A stretch of DNA of 64,000 nucleotides from Streptomyces sp. DG2A-72 (GTDB taxonomy: Bacteria > Actinomycetota > Actinomycetes > Streptomycetales > Streptomycetaceae): the NCBI RefSeq assembly GCF_030499575.1, contig NZ_JASTLC010000001.1, positions 6,844,001 to 6,908,000 of the forward strand. Direction: 5' to 3'. Shown piece by piece: positions 1 to 7,806 of this stretch. The stretch's first letter is position 1; every line of letters begins with the position of its first letter. Made by a program: the position numbers and the translations under genes. The notes beneath the pieces were generated by a model. The model saw only the letters and a program-made list of their open reading frames with translations, did no database searches and was not told where the DNA came from.

Positions 1-227
1 GCGGCGCGGCGCTTCATGGCGCGGCGCTCGTCCTCGCTGAGACCACCCCAGACGCCGGAGTCCTGACCGGACTCGAGCGCCCACTGCAGGCACTGCTCCA
101 TGACGGGGCAGCGGCGGCAGACGGCCTTGGCTTCCTCGATCTGCAGCAGCGCAGGACCGGTGTTGCCGATGGGGAAGAAGAGCTCGGGGTCTTCCTCGCG
201 GCAAACGGCGTTGTGACGCCAGTCCAT
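1..227 (-). CDS. wblE: WhiB-family Fe-S transcriptional regulator WblE (3' end outside window)
   Basis: This is a WhiB-like protein, a small actinobacterial 4Fe-4S protein that binds DNA or sigma factor and responds to redox state. The first 75 codons are visible. The four cluster cysteines are C9, C37, C40 and C46 (C-x2-C-x5-C spacing), and the beta-turn motif GVWGGLS is at residues 58-64, followed by a basic stretch (MKRRA) where the sequence leaves the window. Family members of this type are about 85 aa, so roughly ten residues are missing. The ATG is preceded by AAGGAGAGG about 9 nt upstream. The wblE assignment rests on sequence class and on gene order next to sigH, as in S. coelicolor. 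Confidence 0.9.
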   Translation of the reverse strand, partial: MDWRHNAVCREEDPELFFPIGNTGPALLQIEEAKAVCRRCPVMEQCLQWALESGQDSGVWGGLSEDERRAMKRRA

Positions 228-547
228 GGCTGCTACCTCTCCTTGGTATTACGTGCTGATTGCTTGTGAATGTGAACGCTTTCACGAATCCCTCAACAAG
301 GGAAGGGCCGACCGTCAGGTTTCCCTGGCGTGGTCCTGTGGATTGAAGAGGGGTTCCGGTGATCTGTGGAGGCCGATTCTGCGGGCCGTCCCGATCGCCA
401 CGTAGAGACTCGCAAACCTCAGCGGCGGATACAACCCCTTCCGGAAAGTTTTTTTTGATTCCTCGGTGTCGACTAGGTCACAGCCGTACTTCCATGGGGT
501 GGACCCTGGCCTAAACGTTCGAGTGAAAGGACTTTAGCCCCTTCTGC
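228..547. other. Intergenic region upstream of wblE
   Basis: This 320-base stretch lies between the end of the diacylglycerol-kinase-like gene and the start of wblE, both on the minus strand. No coding frame fits. It must hold the wblE promoter. I see a 14-bp inverted repeat at 272-285 and a run of eight T on the plus strand near 449-456. I could not align a convincing SigR-type promoter (GGAAT, 18, GTT), because the candidate boxes have the wrong spacing. Confidence 0.5.
272..285. promoter_or_regulatory. Inverted repeat GTGAA-N4-TTCAC upstream of wblE
   Basis: The sequence GTGAACGCTTTCAC has perfect 5-bp arms and sits about 45 bp upstream of the wblE start codon. Its position suits an operator for a dimeric regulator overlapping the promoter. 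This is inference; no matching regulator is identifiable here. Confidence 0.3.
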
Positions 548-1516
548 TCACACAATCACACGCAGTGCACGGCGTACGCCTGTGAACGTCACGCTGGTAC
601 GCAGCCCGAGGTGGTCGCCGTCCATCTGGAGGGGTAGTGGCGCCTTCGATTGCAAGGTGAACTGGTCCAGGTCGTGCAGGCCCACGGCGTGCTTGCCCTG
701 GGGTCCGTGTTCGGGGGACGAATTGAGCAACTGCGTGCCATACCGGGCGACCGCCGGCATGGACAGCCGGGTCAGACCGAATACGTCGAGCCCGGTATCG
801 AACGAAGCCTTAGGTGACGCGTACATCGGGCGATTGCCCAGATAGGTCCATGGAGCGGTGTTCGAGACTATGGACACCACCAGACCGGTCACCGGCTCCT
901 CGCCGGCCCGCTCGAGCGTGATCGAACCGTGTCTCCGGTTGGACTCACCCAGCAGTTGACGGACGACCTGGCGGACGTAGAGCGCGTGTGTCGACTTCTT
1001 GCCCAGCTCCCGCTGCTGCTCGACCCGGCCGACGACACCGCCGTCGAAGCCGAGCCCCGCGTTGAAGGTGAACCAGCGGGCCGGGACGGCCTCGTCCTCG
1101 GTGCCCGGTGTGCCCGCGGCGAGGCCGAGTCCGACCGTGCGTTCGCTTTTGTCGCGCAGTGCGTCCAGTACGGCACCGGTGGCCTCCACGGCGTCGTTGG
1201 GCAGGCCGAGGGCGCGGGCGAAGACGTTGGTCGAGCCGCCGGGGACGACGGCGAGGCGGGGGAGGTGGTCCGGATCGGGGCCGGCGTGCAGTAGGCCGTT
1301 GACGACCTCGTTGACCGTGCCGTCGCCGCCGAGGGCCACCACGAGATCGATGTCGTCGCTCTCCGCGGCCTGCCGGCCCAGGTCGCGTCCGTGGCCGCGG
1401 TACTCGGTGGTGACCGCCTCCAGCTTCATCTCGCTGGCGAGCGCATGGATCAGGACATCGCGCGTACGTGCGCTTGTGGTGGTAGCCGCCGGATTGACCA
1501 CGAGAAGTGCACGCAT
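548..1516 (-). CDS. Diacylglycerol/lipid kinase family protein
   Basis: 322 aa, DAGK catalytic-domain family (the fold shared with YegS and sphingosine kinases), which phosphorylates lipid hydroxyls with ATP at the membrane face. The N-terminal VVNPAA (residues 6-11) and the nucleotide loop GGDGTVNEV (63-71) are the family signatures. A second conserved stretch, PGGSTNVFARALG, follows at about 92-104. Length is normal for the family. It is transcribed toward wblE with 320 bp between them, so probably not co-transcribed with it. It starts with ATG at the edge of a short divergent gap. Likely role: phosphatidic acid or related lipid phosphate formation; the true substrate cannot be read from sequence. 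Confidence 0.85.
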   Translation of the reverse strand: MRALLVVNPAATTTSARTRDVLIHALASEMKLEAVTTEYRGHGRDLGRQAAESDDIDLVVALGGDGTVNEVVNGLLHAGPDPDHLPRLAVVPGGSTNVFARALGLPNDAVEATGAVLDALRDKSERTVGLGLAAGTPGTEDEAVPARWFTFNAGLGFDGGVVGRVEQQRELGKKSTHALYVRQVVRQLLGESNRRHGSITLERAGEEPVTGLVVSIVSNTAPWTYLGNRPMYASPKASFDTGLDVFGLTRLSMPAVARYGTQLLNSSPEHGPQGKHAVGLHDLDQFTLQSKAPLPLQMDGDHLGLRTSVTFTGVRRALRVIV

Positions 1517-1608
1517 GCGTTGCAGCGTACCTACTGGGTGGTACCGGGCCCAGTCCAGGTAGGGATCTCGTAAGAGATCCTGGCCATGGCGGCGGACATG
1601 GCGAGGGC

Positions 1609-1614
1609 TACGCT
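1609..1614 (+). promoter_or_regulatory. -10 element TACGCT, probable leaderless start
   Basis: TACGCT ends exactly 6 nt before the GTG at 1621, so the expected transcription start coincides with the start codon. No Shine-Dalgarno sequence is present. The -35 region is not recognisable. Confidence 0.4.
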
Positions 1615-1620
1615 TCAGGG

Positions 1621-2073
1621 GTGAGCAGTGAGAAGAACCCCTCTTCGGAAACCGCCCCGGAAACCGCAGAACCCCGCCCCCGGCGCCTGACCTGTGCGGC
1701 CGCGCTGGCCGGTCTGGAGGGGCTCGCCCTGGTCGTCGGCGGTGTCTGGATGCTCGTCCTGGGGATCACGGGCGACCCGGACGACCGGCAGCAGGCCATC
1801 ACCGGTGGCGTCACCGTGCTCGTCCTCGCGCTGCTGCCGCTGCTGGCCGCCCGCGGACTTCTCGCCCGGCGCAGCTGGAGCCGTGGCCCGGCCGTCATCA
1901 CGCAGCTCCTGGCGCTGCCGGTGGCGTACAACCTGCTCCAGGCCGACAGCCTGGCCATTCCCGGCGGTATCGCGCTCGCCGTGGTGGCGGTGGCGGCGCT
2001 GGTGCTGCTGGTGAACGCCGAGACGACCCGGGCCCTTGGGATCCAGGGGCCCGGGAACGCGTCTCAGAAGTAG
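1621..2073 (+). CDS. Small integral membrane protein
   Basis: 150 aa with no recognised domain. The first ~30 residues are hydrophilic and Glu/Pro-rich (N terminus VSSEKNPSSE). They are followed by about four hydrophobic segments: around 32-52, 62-80, 90-110 and 115-135. I chose GTG 1621 because the hydrophilic head begins there and because a -10-like TACGCT lies 6 nt upstream, typical of a leaderless transcript; an in-frame extension back to 1507 looks non-coding. It sits between the divergent lipid kinase gene and the convergent sigH. Streptomyces genomes commonly have an uncharacterised membrane gene here. Function unknown. Confidence 0.7.
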   Translation: MSSEKNPSSETAPETAEPRPRRLTCAAALAGLEGLALVVGGVWMLVLGITGDPDDRQQAITGGVTVLVLALLPLLAARGLLARRSWSRGPAVITQLLALPVAYNLLQADSLAIPGGIALAVVAVAALVLLVNAETTRALGIQGPGNASQK

Positions 2074-2091
2074 GCGTTCTTGAAGTAGGCC

Positions 2092-3207
2092 TTACTCCTC
2101 CACGAGGAGCTTCTCCCGCAGCTGTGCCAGCGTCCGTGCCAGCAGCCGCGACACATGCATCTGTGAGATGCCGACCTCCTGCGCGATCTGCGACTGCGTC
2201 ATGTTGCCGAAGAAGCGCAGCAGCAGGATCCGCTTCTCGCGCGGCGGCAGGTCCTCGAGCAGCGGCTTGAGCGACTCGCGGTACTCGACGCCCTCCAGGG
2301 CCTCGTCGTACGCGCCCAGCGTGTCCGCGACCGCCGGGGACTCGTCGTCGGTGTCGGGGACGTCCAGAGACAGCGTGGAGTACGCGTTGGCCGACTCCAG
2401 GCCCTCCAGGACCTCCTCCTCCGAGATGCCCAGCTTCTCGGCCAGCTCATGGACCGTGGGGGAGCGGCCGTGCCGCTGCGAGAGCTCCGCCGTGGCGGTG
2501 GTGAGCGCGAGGCGCAGCTCCTGCAGCCGGCGCGGGACGCGCACCGCCCAGCCCTTGTCGCGGAAGTGCCGCTTGATCTCGCCGACGACCGTCGGAGTCG
2601 CGTACGTCGAGAACTCGACCCCGCGGTCCGGGTCGAAGCGGTCGACCGACTTGATCAGGCCGATGGTGGCGACCTGGGTCAGGTCGTCCAGCGGCTCTCC
2701 GCGGTTGCGGAAGCGGCGCGCGAGATGCTCGACGAGCGGCAGGTGCATGCGGACCAGCTTGTTGCGCAGCTCCGCGTACTCCGCACTGCCGTCCTTCAGT
2801 GTGCGCAGCTCGACGAACATGGCGCGCGCCCCGCTGCGGTCCTGAGGGTCGTGCTGCGTGGCCTGCACGCTGGGCACGCCCGGCTGATCGTCTCGCTCGT
2901 GCTCGCTCATCGTCCCGCCCGTCGCCCTTCCCCGAGCCGCCGCCCCTTCCCGGACCGGAGGGACCCCGTTCCGGCCTTCCAGGGGCGCGCTCTGCACGGC
3001 ACCATCCCGATCCCGCTGCCCGTCGTCCAGGAAGCCGGCCGCCGTCAGGTCGTCGGCGTCGTCCTCCGGATGCGGCCGGGCCTGCTCGGGGATGCCGTCG
3101 ATGCCGTCAGCCATGCGTCGGGCACCGCTCGGACCGCTTGTGCCCTCGGCCGGCAGCTCCCGTGTGCCGCGCTCTTCGTCCCGCACCGGCCCGTCCCCGT
3201 CCTTCAC
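2092..3207 (-). CDS. sigH: Stress-response sigma factor SigH (SigB/SigF type)
   Basis: This is an RNA polymerase sigma factor of the SigB/SigF group, controlling osmotic-stress and developmental genes in Streptomyces. Region 2 contains RNRGEPLDDLTQVATIGLIK and VEFSTYATP, region 3 follows, and region 4 has the helix-turn-helix QSQIAQEVGISQMHVSRL near the C terminus. The first ~100 residues are a poorly conserved acidic extension. I take the GTG at 3205-3207 as start because it overlaps the rshA stop (GTGA), which implies translational coupling and gives 371 aa. In-frame ATGs at 3114 (340 aa) and 2910 (272 aa) would give shorter forms. S. coelicolor SigH is reported to exist as several size forms, which fits. 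Partner: the anti-sigma factor encoded just upstream. Confidence 0.9.
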   Translation of the reverse strand: MKDGDGPVRDEERGTRELPAEGTSGPSGARRMADGIDGIPEQARPHPEDDADDLTAAGFLDDGQRDRDGAVQSAPLEGRNGVPPVREGAAARGRATGGTMSEHERDDQPGVPSVQATQHDPQDRSGARAMFVELRTLKDGSAEYAELRNKLVRMHLPLVEHLARRFRNRGEPLDDLTQVATIGLIKSVDRFDPDRGVEFSTYATPTVVGEIKRHFRDKGWAVRVPRRLQELRLALTTATAELSQRHGRSPTVHELAEKLGISEEEVLEGLESANAYSTLSLDVPDTDDESPAVADTLGAYDEALEGVEYRESLKPLLEDLPPREKRILLLRFFGNMTQSQIAQEVGISQMHVSRLLARTLAQLREKLLVEE

Positions 3208-3617
3208 GCCGGCCCGGGTCCCGCGCCGCGCTGTTTGTAGAGGCTGATCGAAACGGTCTTGTCGTCGTCCACCGCGGAGGAGACCTTGCCCGCCAGGGCG
3301 GACAGGACAGTCCAGGCGAAGGTGTCGCGCGCGGGGGCGTGACCGTCCGTGGTCGGGGCCGAGACGGTGACCTCGAGCGAGTCGTCGACGAGACGGAAGA
3401 CACAGCTGAGCACCGAGCCGGGCACGGCCTGCTGGAGCAGGATCGCGCAGGCCTCGTCCACCGCGATGCGAAGGTCCTCGATCTCGTCGAGGGTGAAGTC
3501 CAAACGGGCCGCGAGACCGGCCGTGGCCGTACGCAGCACCGACAGGTAGGCACCCGCAGCCGGCAGCCGGACTTCCACGAAGTCCTGGGTCGCGGGCTCG
3601 CCTGCGATCTGGGACAC
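3204..3617 (-). CDS. rshA: Anti-sigma factor RshA/UshX (HATPase, SpoIIAB/RsbW-like)
   Basis: 137 aa single-domain anti-sigma factor of the serine-kinase (GHKL) fold that sequesters SigH. The N box is visible as LRIAVDEACAILLQQA. The later ATP-binding boxes are weak, as is usual in short Streptomyces anti-sigma factors. GTG 3617 is chosen because GGAGG lies 5 nt upstream; a TTG 12 nt further upstream is an alternative. The stop codon overlaps the sigH GTG, so the two are made together in a near-fixed ratio. Activity is presumably modulated by anti-anti-sigma proteins encoded elsewhere. Promoters lie between 3618 and 3888. Confidence 0.88.
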   Translation of the reverse strand: MSQIAGEPATQDFVEVRLPAAGAYLSVLRTATAGLAARLDFTLDEIEDLRIAVDEACAILLQQAVPGSVLSCVFRLVDDSLEVTVSAPTTDGHAPARDTFAWTVLSALAGKVSSAVDDDKTVSISLYKQRGAGPGPA

Positions 3618-3888
3618 CCTCACCTCCAAGGTGGTACAAGCTCTTCGGGGCCGAGGGTCGCCCCCCGGGGTAACGCGATGTGTGTTCAGCGGTGACGCTA
3701 CCGCGCTCTCGAGTTTCCTGTCCCCCGGGACCCCAACCCCTTGCTGTCACTCATAGTAAACACACGGATACGCTCCGTGGCTAGGGGGTCTGCGGGCCCA
3801 ATTGGGAAGAGCGCGCGCCGGGTTGACGTACCCAGACGTCCCACGTTTGAACCGTGCGAATCAGACGTCGAATTCGTCGAATACAGCG
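3618..3888. other. Promoter region of the rshA-sigH operon
   Basis: This 271-bp non-coding stretch separates the rshA start from the stop of the zinc-finger gene upstream on the same strand. It contains a BldD-type box at 3747-3759. On the minus strand a GTTTAC followed 16 nt later by GGGTTG weakly resembles a SigB-type promoter (autoregulation by SigH is known in the family), but the match is imperfect and I do not call it. Confidence 0.5.
3747..3759 (-). promoter_or_regulatory. BldD binding site (TNAC-N5-GTNA)
   Basis: On the minus strand the sequence is TTACTATGAGTGA, an exact match to the BldD core TNAC-N5-GTNA. It lies about 130 bp upstream of rshA. BldD, the c-di-GMP-dependent master repressor of development, is known to bind the sigH promoter region of S. 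coelicolor, which supports this as functional. Confidence 0.7.
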
Positions 3889-4149
3889 TCACACAAGTAC
3901 ATGGTCGACGAAGCACCAGCGCCAGTGCTCACCGGGCTCGTGCGTCCGCATGATGGGATGCCCCGAGTCCTTGTGGTGCTCCGCCGCGTGCCTCCCGGGC
4001 GAGGAGTCGCAGCAGCCGACATGACCGCAGGTGAGACACAACCGCAGCTGTACGGGGTGCCAGCCCTCCGCCAGGCACTCCGGACAGGCGTCGCTCAGGG
4101 GCTTGGGTTCCGGGTGCGGCAGCGCGTCGGCGTGCGTGCACTGTTTCAT
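3889..4149 (-). CDS. UBP-type zinc-finger protein
   Basis: 86 aa consisting almost entirely of a ZnF-UBP domain. Candidate metal ligands are C4, H6, C22, C25, C38, C41, C46, H54, H58 and H64, in the order expected for this fold. In eukaryotes the domain binds ubiquitin C termini. In actinobacteria stand-alone copies are common and of unknown role, perhaps recognising free C-terminal tails. The gene is divergent from the antiporter with only 58 bp between the two starts, so they may share control. Confidence 0.85.
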   Translation of the reverse strand: MKQCTHADALPHPEPKPLSDACPECLAEGWHPVQLRLCLTCGHVGCCDSSPGRHAAEHHKDSGHPIMRTHEPGEHWRWCFVDHVLV

Positions 4150-4207
4150 GATTGCCAGGTTACGTCGGGCGCGTGGATGACCGCGCGGAAAAACGAGGGC
4201 GGGAACG

Positions 4208-5803
4208 ATGGACGTGATGCCACTGCTGTTGCTGGTGGCGGGCAGCGCCGCCGTCGCAGCGGCGGCCCGGCGGACCCCGGTGCCGGCTCCGCTGCTGCTG
4301 GTCGCGGCCGGCCTGGTGGTCTCGTACGTCCCCGGCGTGCCCGATTACACACTCGACCCGCACATCGTCCTGCCGCTCGTCCTGCCCCCGTTGCTGCACT
4401 CGGCGGCCACCGACAGCTCGTACCTCGATCTGCGCGCGCAAATGCGGCCCGTGGCGCTGCTGTCGGTCGGGTACGTGCTCTTCGCGACCTTCGTCGTCGG
4501 CTGGGCGGCCTATGTGATCGTGCCCGATCTGCCGCTGACCGCGGCGCTGGTGCTCGGCGCGGTGGTGGCGCCGCCGGACGCGGTCGCGGCGACGGCGGTC
4601 GCGCGCCGGGTGGGGCTGCCGTCCCGGATCACCACGATCCTCCAGGGCGAGTCCCTGGTGAACGACGCCACCGCGATCACCGCCTACCGGGTGGCCCTCG
4701 CCGCCGCGGTCGGGGAGGGCGCCACCTGGGCGGGCGGGATCGCCGAGTTCGTGGTCGCGGCGGTCGGTGGCGTCGGCATCGGGCTGGTGCTGATGGTGCC
4801 GATCCACTGGCTGCGCACCCACGTCAAGGAGGCGCTGCCGCAGAACACGCTCTCCCTGATGATCCCCTTCGTCGCCTACGCGGCCGCCGAGCAGGTGCAC
4901 GCCTCCGGAGTGCTCGCCGTCGTGGTCGTCGCCCTCTACCTGGGACATCGCGCCTGGGAGGTCGACTTCGCGACCCGCCTCCAGGAGGACGCGGTCTGGA
5001 AGATGGTGGCGTTCGTCCTGGAGTCGTCGGTGTTCGCGCTGATCGGACTGCAACTGCCGGTCGTCCTCAAGGGACTCGGGGAGTACGAGGGTGCCGCCGC
5101 GGCCTGGTACGCGGTGGCCGTCTTCCTCGTCGTCGTCGCGGCCCGGTTCGTGTGGGTGTATCCGGTGGCCATGCTGACCCGCATGCTGCCGGCACGCACG
5201 CGTGTGCATCGTGACTACCCCGCGTGGAAGGGGTCGTTCATCATCTCCTGGGCCGGGATGCGGGGGGTGGTGTCGCTGGCGATCGCCTTCTCGATCCCGC
5301 TGACGGTCGACGACGGCGAGCCCTTCCCCGAGCGCAACCTCATCCTCTTCCTGACCTTCACGACGGTCATCGGCACGCTGGTCCTGCAGGGCGTCACACT
5401 GCCCCCGCTGATCCGCCTGCTGAAGCTGCCCGGCCGGGACGAGCAGGCCGAGACCCTCGCCGAGGCGAACGCCCAGGCGCAGGCCTCCCGGGCCGCCGAG
5501 CGCCGCCTGGACGAACTCCTCTTGGACGAACGCAACGCCCTCCCCGGGCCCCTCGCCGACCGCCTCCGCACCGTCCTGGAGCGCCGCCGCAACGCCGTCT
5601 GGGAACGCCTCGGCGCGGTCAACCCCGTCACCGGCGAAACCGCCGACGACACCTACCGCCGCCTGTCCCGGGAGATGATCGGCGCCGAACGCGAGGTGTT
5701 CGTCAAGCTGCGCGACGGCCGCTTCATCGACGACGAGATGCTGCGGACGCTGCTGCGCAGGCTGGACCTGGAGGAGGCGGCGGCCTTCCGGGAGACGACG
5801 TGA
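4208..5803 (+). CDS. CPA1-family Na+/H+ antiporter
   Basis: 531 aa membrane antiporter exchanging cytoplasmic Na+ or K+ for H+. About twelve hydrophobic segments fill residues 1-400, and the hydrophilic ~110-residue C-terminal tail is typical of the NhaP/CPA1 group. The transport-site motif is visible as VVAPPDAVAATAVARRVG (paired ion-binding carboxylates in CPA1), followed by LQGESLVNDATA. The ATG is preceded by GAGGGCGGGAACG. Position next to the osmotic-stress sigma operon suggests a role in salt or pH homeostasis, but that link is inferred from location only. The stop codon is directly followed by a copy of the interspersed repeat. Confidence 0.88.
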   Translation: MDVMPLLLLVAGSAAVAAAARRTPVPAPLLLVAAGLVVSYVPGVPDYTLDPHIVLPLVLPPLLHSAATDSSYLDLRAQMRPVALLSVGYVLFATFVVGWAAYVIVPDLPLTAALVLGAVVAPPDAVAATAVARRVGLPSRITTILQGESLVNDATAITAYRVALAAAVGEGATWAGGIAEFVVAAVGGVGIGLVLMVPIHWLRTHVKEALPQNTLSLMIPFVAYAAAEQVHASGVLAVVVVALYLGHRAWEVDFATRLQEDAVWKMVAFVLESSVFALIGLQLPVVLKGLGEYEGAAAAWYAVAVFLVVVAARFVWVYPVAMLTRMLPARTRVHRDYPAWKGSFIISWAGMRGVVSLAIAFSIPLTVDDGEPFPERNLILFLTFTTVIGTLVLQGVTLPPLIRLLKLPGRDEQAETLAEANAQAQASRAAERRLDELLLDERNALPGPLADRLRTVLERRRNAVWERLGAVNPVTGETADDTYRRLSREMIGAEREVFVKLRDGRFIDDEMLRTLLRRLDLEEAAAFRETT

Positions 5804-5893
5804 GCGCTCCGCTGGATATGCGGTTCGTGCGCCGCGGGCCGGTGAGGGCTGGTCGCTCCCCCATCGCGGCGGTAGCCGCGGCACGCGCGCGTG
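5804..5893 (+). repeat. Interspersed 3'-end repeat, copy 1 (degenerate)
   Basis: Begins GCGCTCCGCTGG directly after the antiporter stop and keeps GGCTGGTCGCTCCCCCATCG, shared with copy 2. It lacks the terminal GCGCCCC-TTCG-GGGCGC hairpin seen in the other copies. It fills the gap to the convergent gene at 5895. Confidence 0.6.
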
Positions 5894-5894
5894 G

Positions 5895-6803
5895 TCAGCC
5901 GAAAGGCCGTCCCGTGACGATCGCCGCCAGCGTCGTCCCGCGCGGGAAGGCGCCCTCTTCCGCGAGGGCGACAAGGGCGTACAGCAACTTGGCGACATAG
6001 AGACGCTCGACGGGCAGGCCGTGGCGGTTCTCGAAGTCGTCGGCGAAGGCGTCCAGGGCGGGGGCGGTGCGGGCGTAGCCGCCGAAGTGGAAGCGGTCGT
6101 CCAGGGTCCAGGTGCCGCGGGGGCCGCCGAAGGCCTGGGACTGGAGGGCCTGGACGTCGGCGGTCAGGAAACCCCCTTTGAGCACCGGAACGCCGAGAGC
6201 GCGCTGGTCGGGAGCGAGCCCCGCGGCCAGTCCGGCGAGAGTGCCGCCGGTGCCGCAGGCGACCGCGACGACGTCGGCGTGACCGCGCAGCTCCTCGCCG
6301 AGCGCCTGACAGCCGCGTACGGCAAGGCGGTTGCTGCCGCCCTCGGGGACGACGTACGCGTCCTCGGCGCTCAAAGCGCGCAGGACGGCCGCCAGGGTGT
6401 CAGGTTCGGACTTGCGGCGGTACGTCGATCTGTCGACGAAGTGCAGGCGCATGCCGTCGGCCGCGCACCGGGCCAGGGAGGGGTTGAGCGGGCGGTCGGC
6501 GAGCTCCTGGCCGCGGACCACGCCGACCGTGGGCAGGCGGAGGAGGCGGCCCGCGGCGGCCGTGGCGCGCAGGTGGTTGGAGTAGGCGCCGCCGAAGGTG
6601 ACGACAGTGCGTCCGGCCGCCGCGGTGAGGTTCGGCGCGAGCTTGCGCCACTTGTTGCCGATCAGCTCCGGGTGGATCAGGTCGTCGCGCTTGAGGAGCA
6701 GGCGGATGCCGTTGCGGGTGAAACGGTCGTCCGTGACCTCCTGCACGGGCGAGGGGAGGCTGGGGTGCAGGTCGGTGAGGGGGGAGGTGTCGGGGCCGGG
6801 CAC
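5895..6803 (-). CDS. ACC deaminase / D-cysteine desulfhydrase family PLP enzyme
   Basis: 302 aa fold-type II PLP-dependent enzyme. The PLP lysine is in LIGNKWRKL (about residues 47-55). FGGAYSNH (about 70-77) provides the Ser/Asn that contact substrate, and the phosphate-binding loop is GTGGTLAGL. It belongs to the 1-aminocyclopropane-1-carboxylate deaminase/D-cysteine desulfhydrase family, which deaminates or desulfurates small amino acids in the cytoplasm. The two activities cannot be told apart by eye. It is convergent with the antiporter. Its start lies about 20 bp from copy 2 of the interspersed repeat, leaving little room for a separate promoter. Confidence 0.82.
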   Translation of the reverse strand: MPGPDTSPLTDLHPSLPSPVQEVTDDRFTRNGIRLLLKRDDLIHPELIGNKWRKLAPNLTAAAGRTVVTFGGAYSNHLRATAAAGRLLRLPTVGVVRGQELADRPLNPSLARCAADGMRLHFVDRSTYRRKSEPDTLAAVLRALSAEDAYVVPEGGSNRLAVRGCQALGEELRGHADVVAVACGTGGTLAGLAAGLAPDQRALGVPVLKGGFLTADVQALQSQAFGGPRGTWTLDDRFHFGGYARTAPALDAFADDFENRHGLPVERLYVAKLLYALVALAEEGAFPRGTTLAAIVTGRPFG

Positions 6804-6825
6804 CTTGTCATTGTCGCCGCCGAGC

Positions 6826-6990
6826 GCTCCGCGGGAAGTGCCGCGATGTGCCGTGGGCCGGCTGCGGCGCCGTCGTGGCTGGTCGCTCCCCCACTCTCGG
6901 CTTCGCTAGAACGGGGGACCCCCATCGCAGCGGAGCCGCATATCGACACAGCCCCGCGCCCCTTCGGGGCGCTGCCGAACCGCACCGGAA
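6826..6990 (+). repeat. Interspersed 3'-end repeat, copy 2
   Basis: Longest copy. It runs from GAGCGCTCCGC through TGCGGCGCCGTCGTGGCTGG to the hairpin GCGCCCCTTCGGGGCGC and then CTGCCGAACCGCA. It lies just 3' of the amidase gene (minus strand) and contains an extra block around 6895-6945. Confidence 0.75.
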
Positions 6991-7004
6991 TTCGCCGGAC
7001 CCGC

Positions 7005-7595
7005 TTACTTCAGCCGGTCCCGGATGCGCTGCCGCATCGCCGCCATCGTGAACCCCCGTGGGTCCACTTTCCCCGGCTGCCACTCCAGGTGGCCGATGAC
7101 CGAGCGCTCCGTCCAGCCGTGGTGGCGGCAGACCGCGGCGGCGGCCCGCTCGATCGCCTCCAGCTGGGCCGCGGGCCAGGGGTCCTTGCCGTCGCCGAGG
7201 TTCTCGCACTCGAAGCCGTAGAAGTGGCGGTTGCCGTCGGTGTTGGCCTCGTTGTCCGGCGGGAGCGCCTTCTCGGCGATCACCGCGCGCAGGACGTCGT
7301 CGTCGCCGAGGCCCGCGTGGTTGGCGCGGCCGTAGCCGACCAGGTGGACGGTGCCGTCCTTGGTGATCACGCCCTGGCACAGGGGTCCCGGCAGACCCTC
7401 GTAGCCGTTCCGGCACAGATCGACCGTGTGTTTGCTGCCCTTGGTCACCGTGTGGTGGATCATCACGCCGTGGACCGGTCCCCACGGGCCTTTGTGGTTG
7501 CGGTTGTGATGCCGCCAGTCGCCGACCTCGACGACCTTTGAGCCTTCCGCACGCAATCTCCTCAGGAAGTTGTCCGCGGACATGGGTGGGGCCAT
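7005..7595 (-). CDS. N-acetylmuramoyl-L-alanine amidase (Amidase_2/PGRP fold)
   Basis: 196 aa peptidoglycan amidase cleaving the lactyl-Ala bond. The zinc site is visible as the His of MIHHTVT (47-48) and H169 in GHLEW, with the conserved E171, K176 and D178 of the W-x-x-x-K-x-D-P block. I see no signal peptide or membrane segment, so it resembles a phage endolysin or an enzyme released by lysis rather than a secreted autolysin. The ATG at 7595 has AAGGAG 6 nt upstream; an alternative ATG is at 7583. It is divergent from the encapsulin gene, with a 211-bp gap in which I recognise no other feature. Confidence 0.85.
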   Translation of the reverse strand: MAPPMSADNFLRRLRAEGSKVVEVGDWRHHNRNHKGPWGPVHGVMIHHTVTKGSKHTVDLCRNGYEGLPGPLCQGVITKDGTVHLVGYGRANHAGLGDDDVLRAVIAEKALPPDNEANTDGNRHFYGFECENLGDGKDPWPAAQLEAIERAAAAVCRHHGWTERSVIGHLEWQPGKVDPRGFTMAAMRQRIRDRLK

Positions 7596-7806
7596 GACCG
7601 TCTCCTTCGCGCTGCGCGACGCCCGCCGGACGCGGTCGTCTGGTGATGGCGGTGGACGGGGTCCCCATGAATGCCCAGGCGGACCGTGATCCATTCCCGC
7701 TCTTTCGTGTAATAGCACCAGAACGTTCCGTGATGGAAGGCTTTGCCGTGCAGATCGATGCCCGGCGCAGATCGGCGCCGTTGCAGACCGGGAGGGCAAT
7801 TCCACT

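Noticed and set aside
228..547. SigR-type promoter for wblE (GGAAT-N18-GTT)
   Set aside because: The best pair, in the AT-rich patch near 430-460, has a 22-bp spacer.
3630..3750. SigH-dependent autoregulatory promoter (GTTT-N14-16-GGGTAT type)
   Set aside because: The only candidate has wrong spacing and a poor -10, so it was not annotated.
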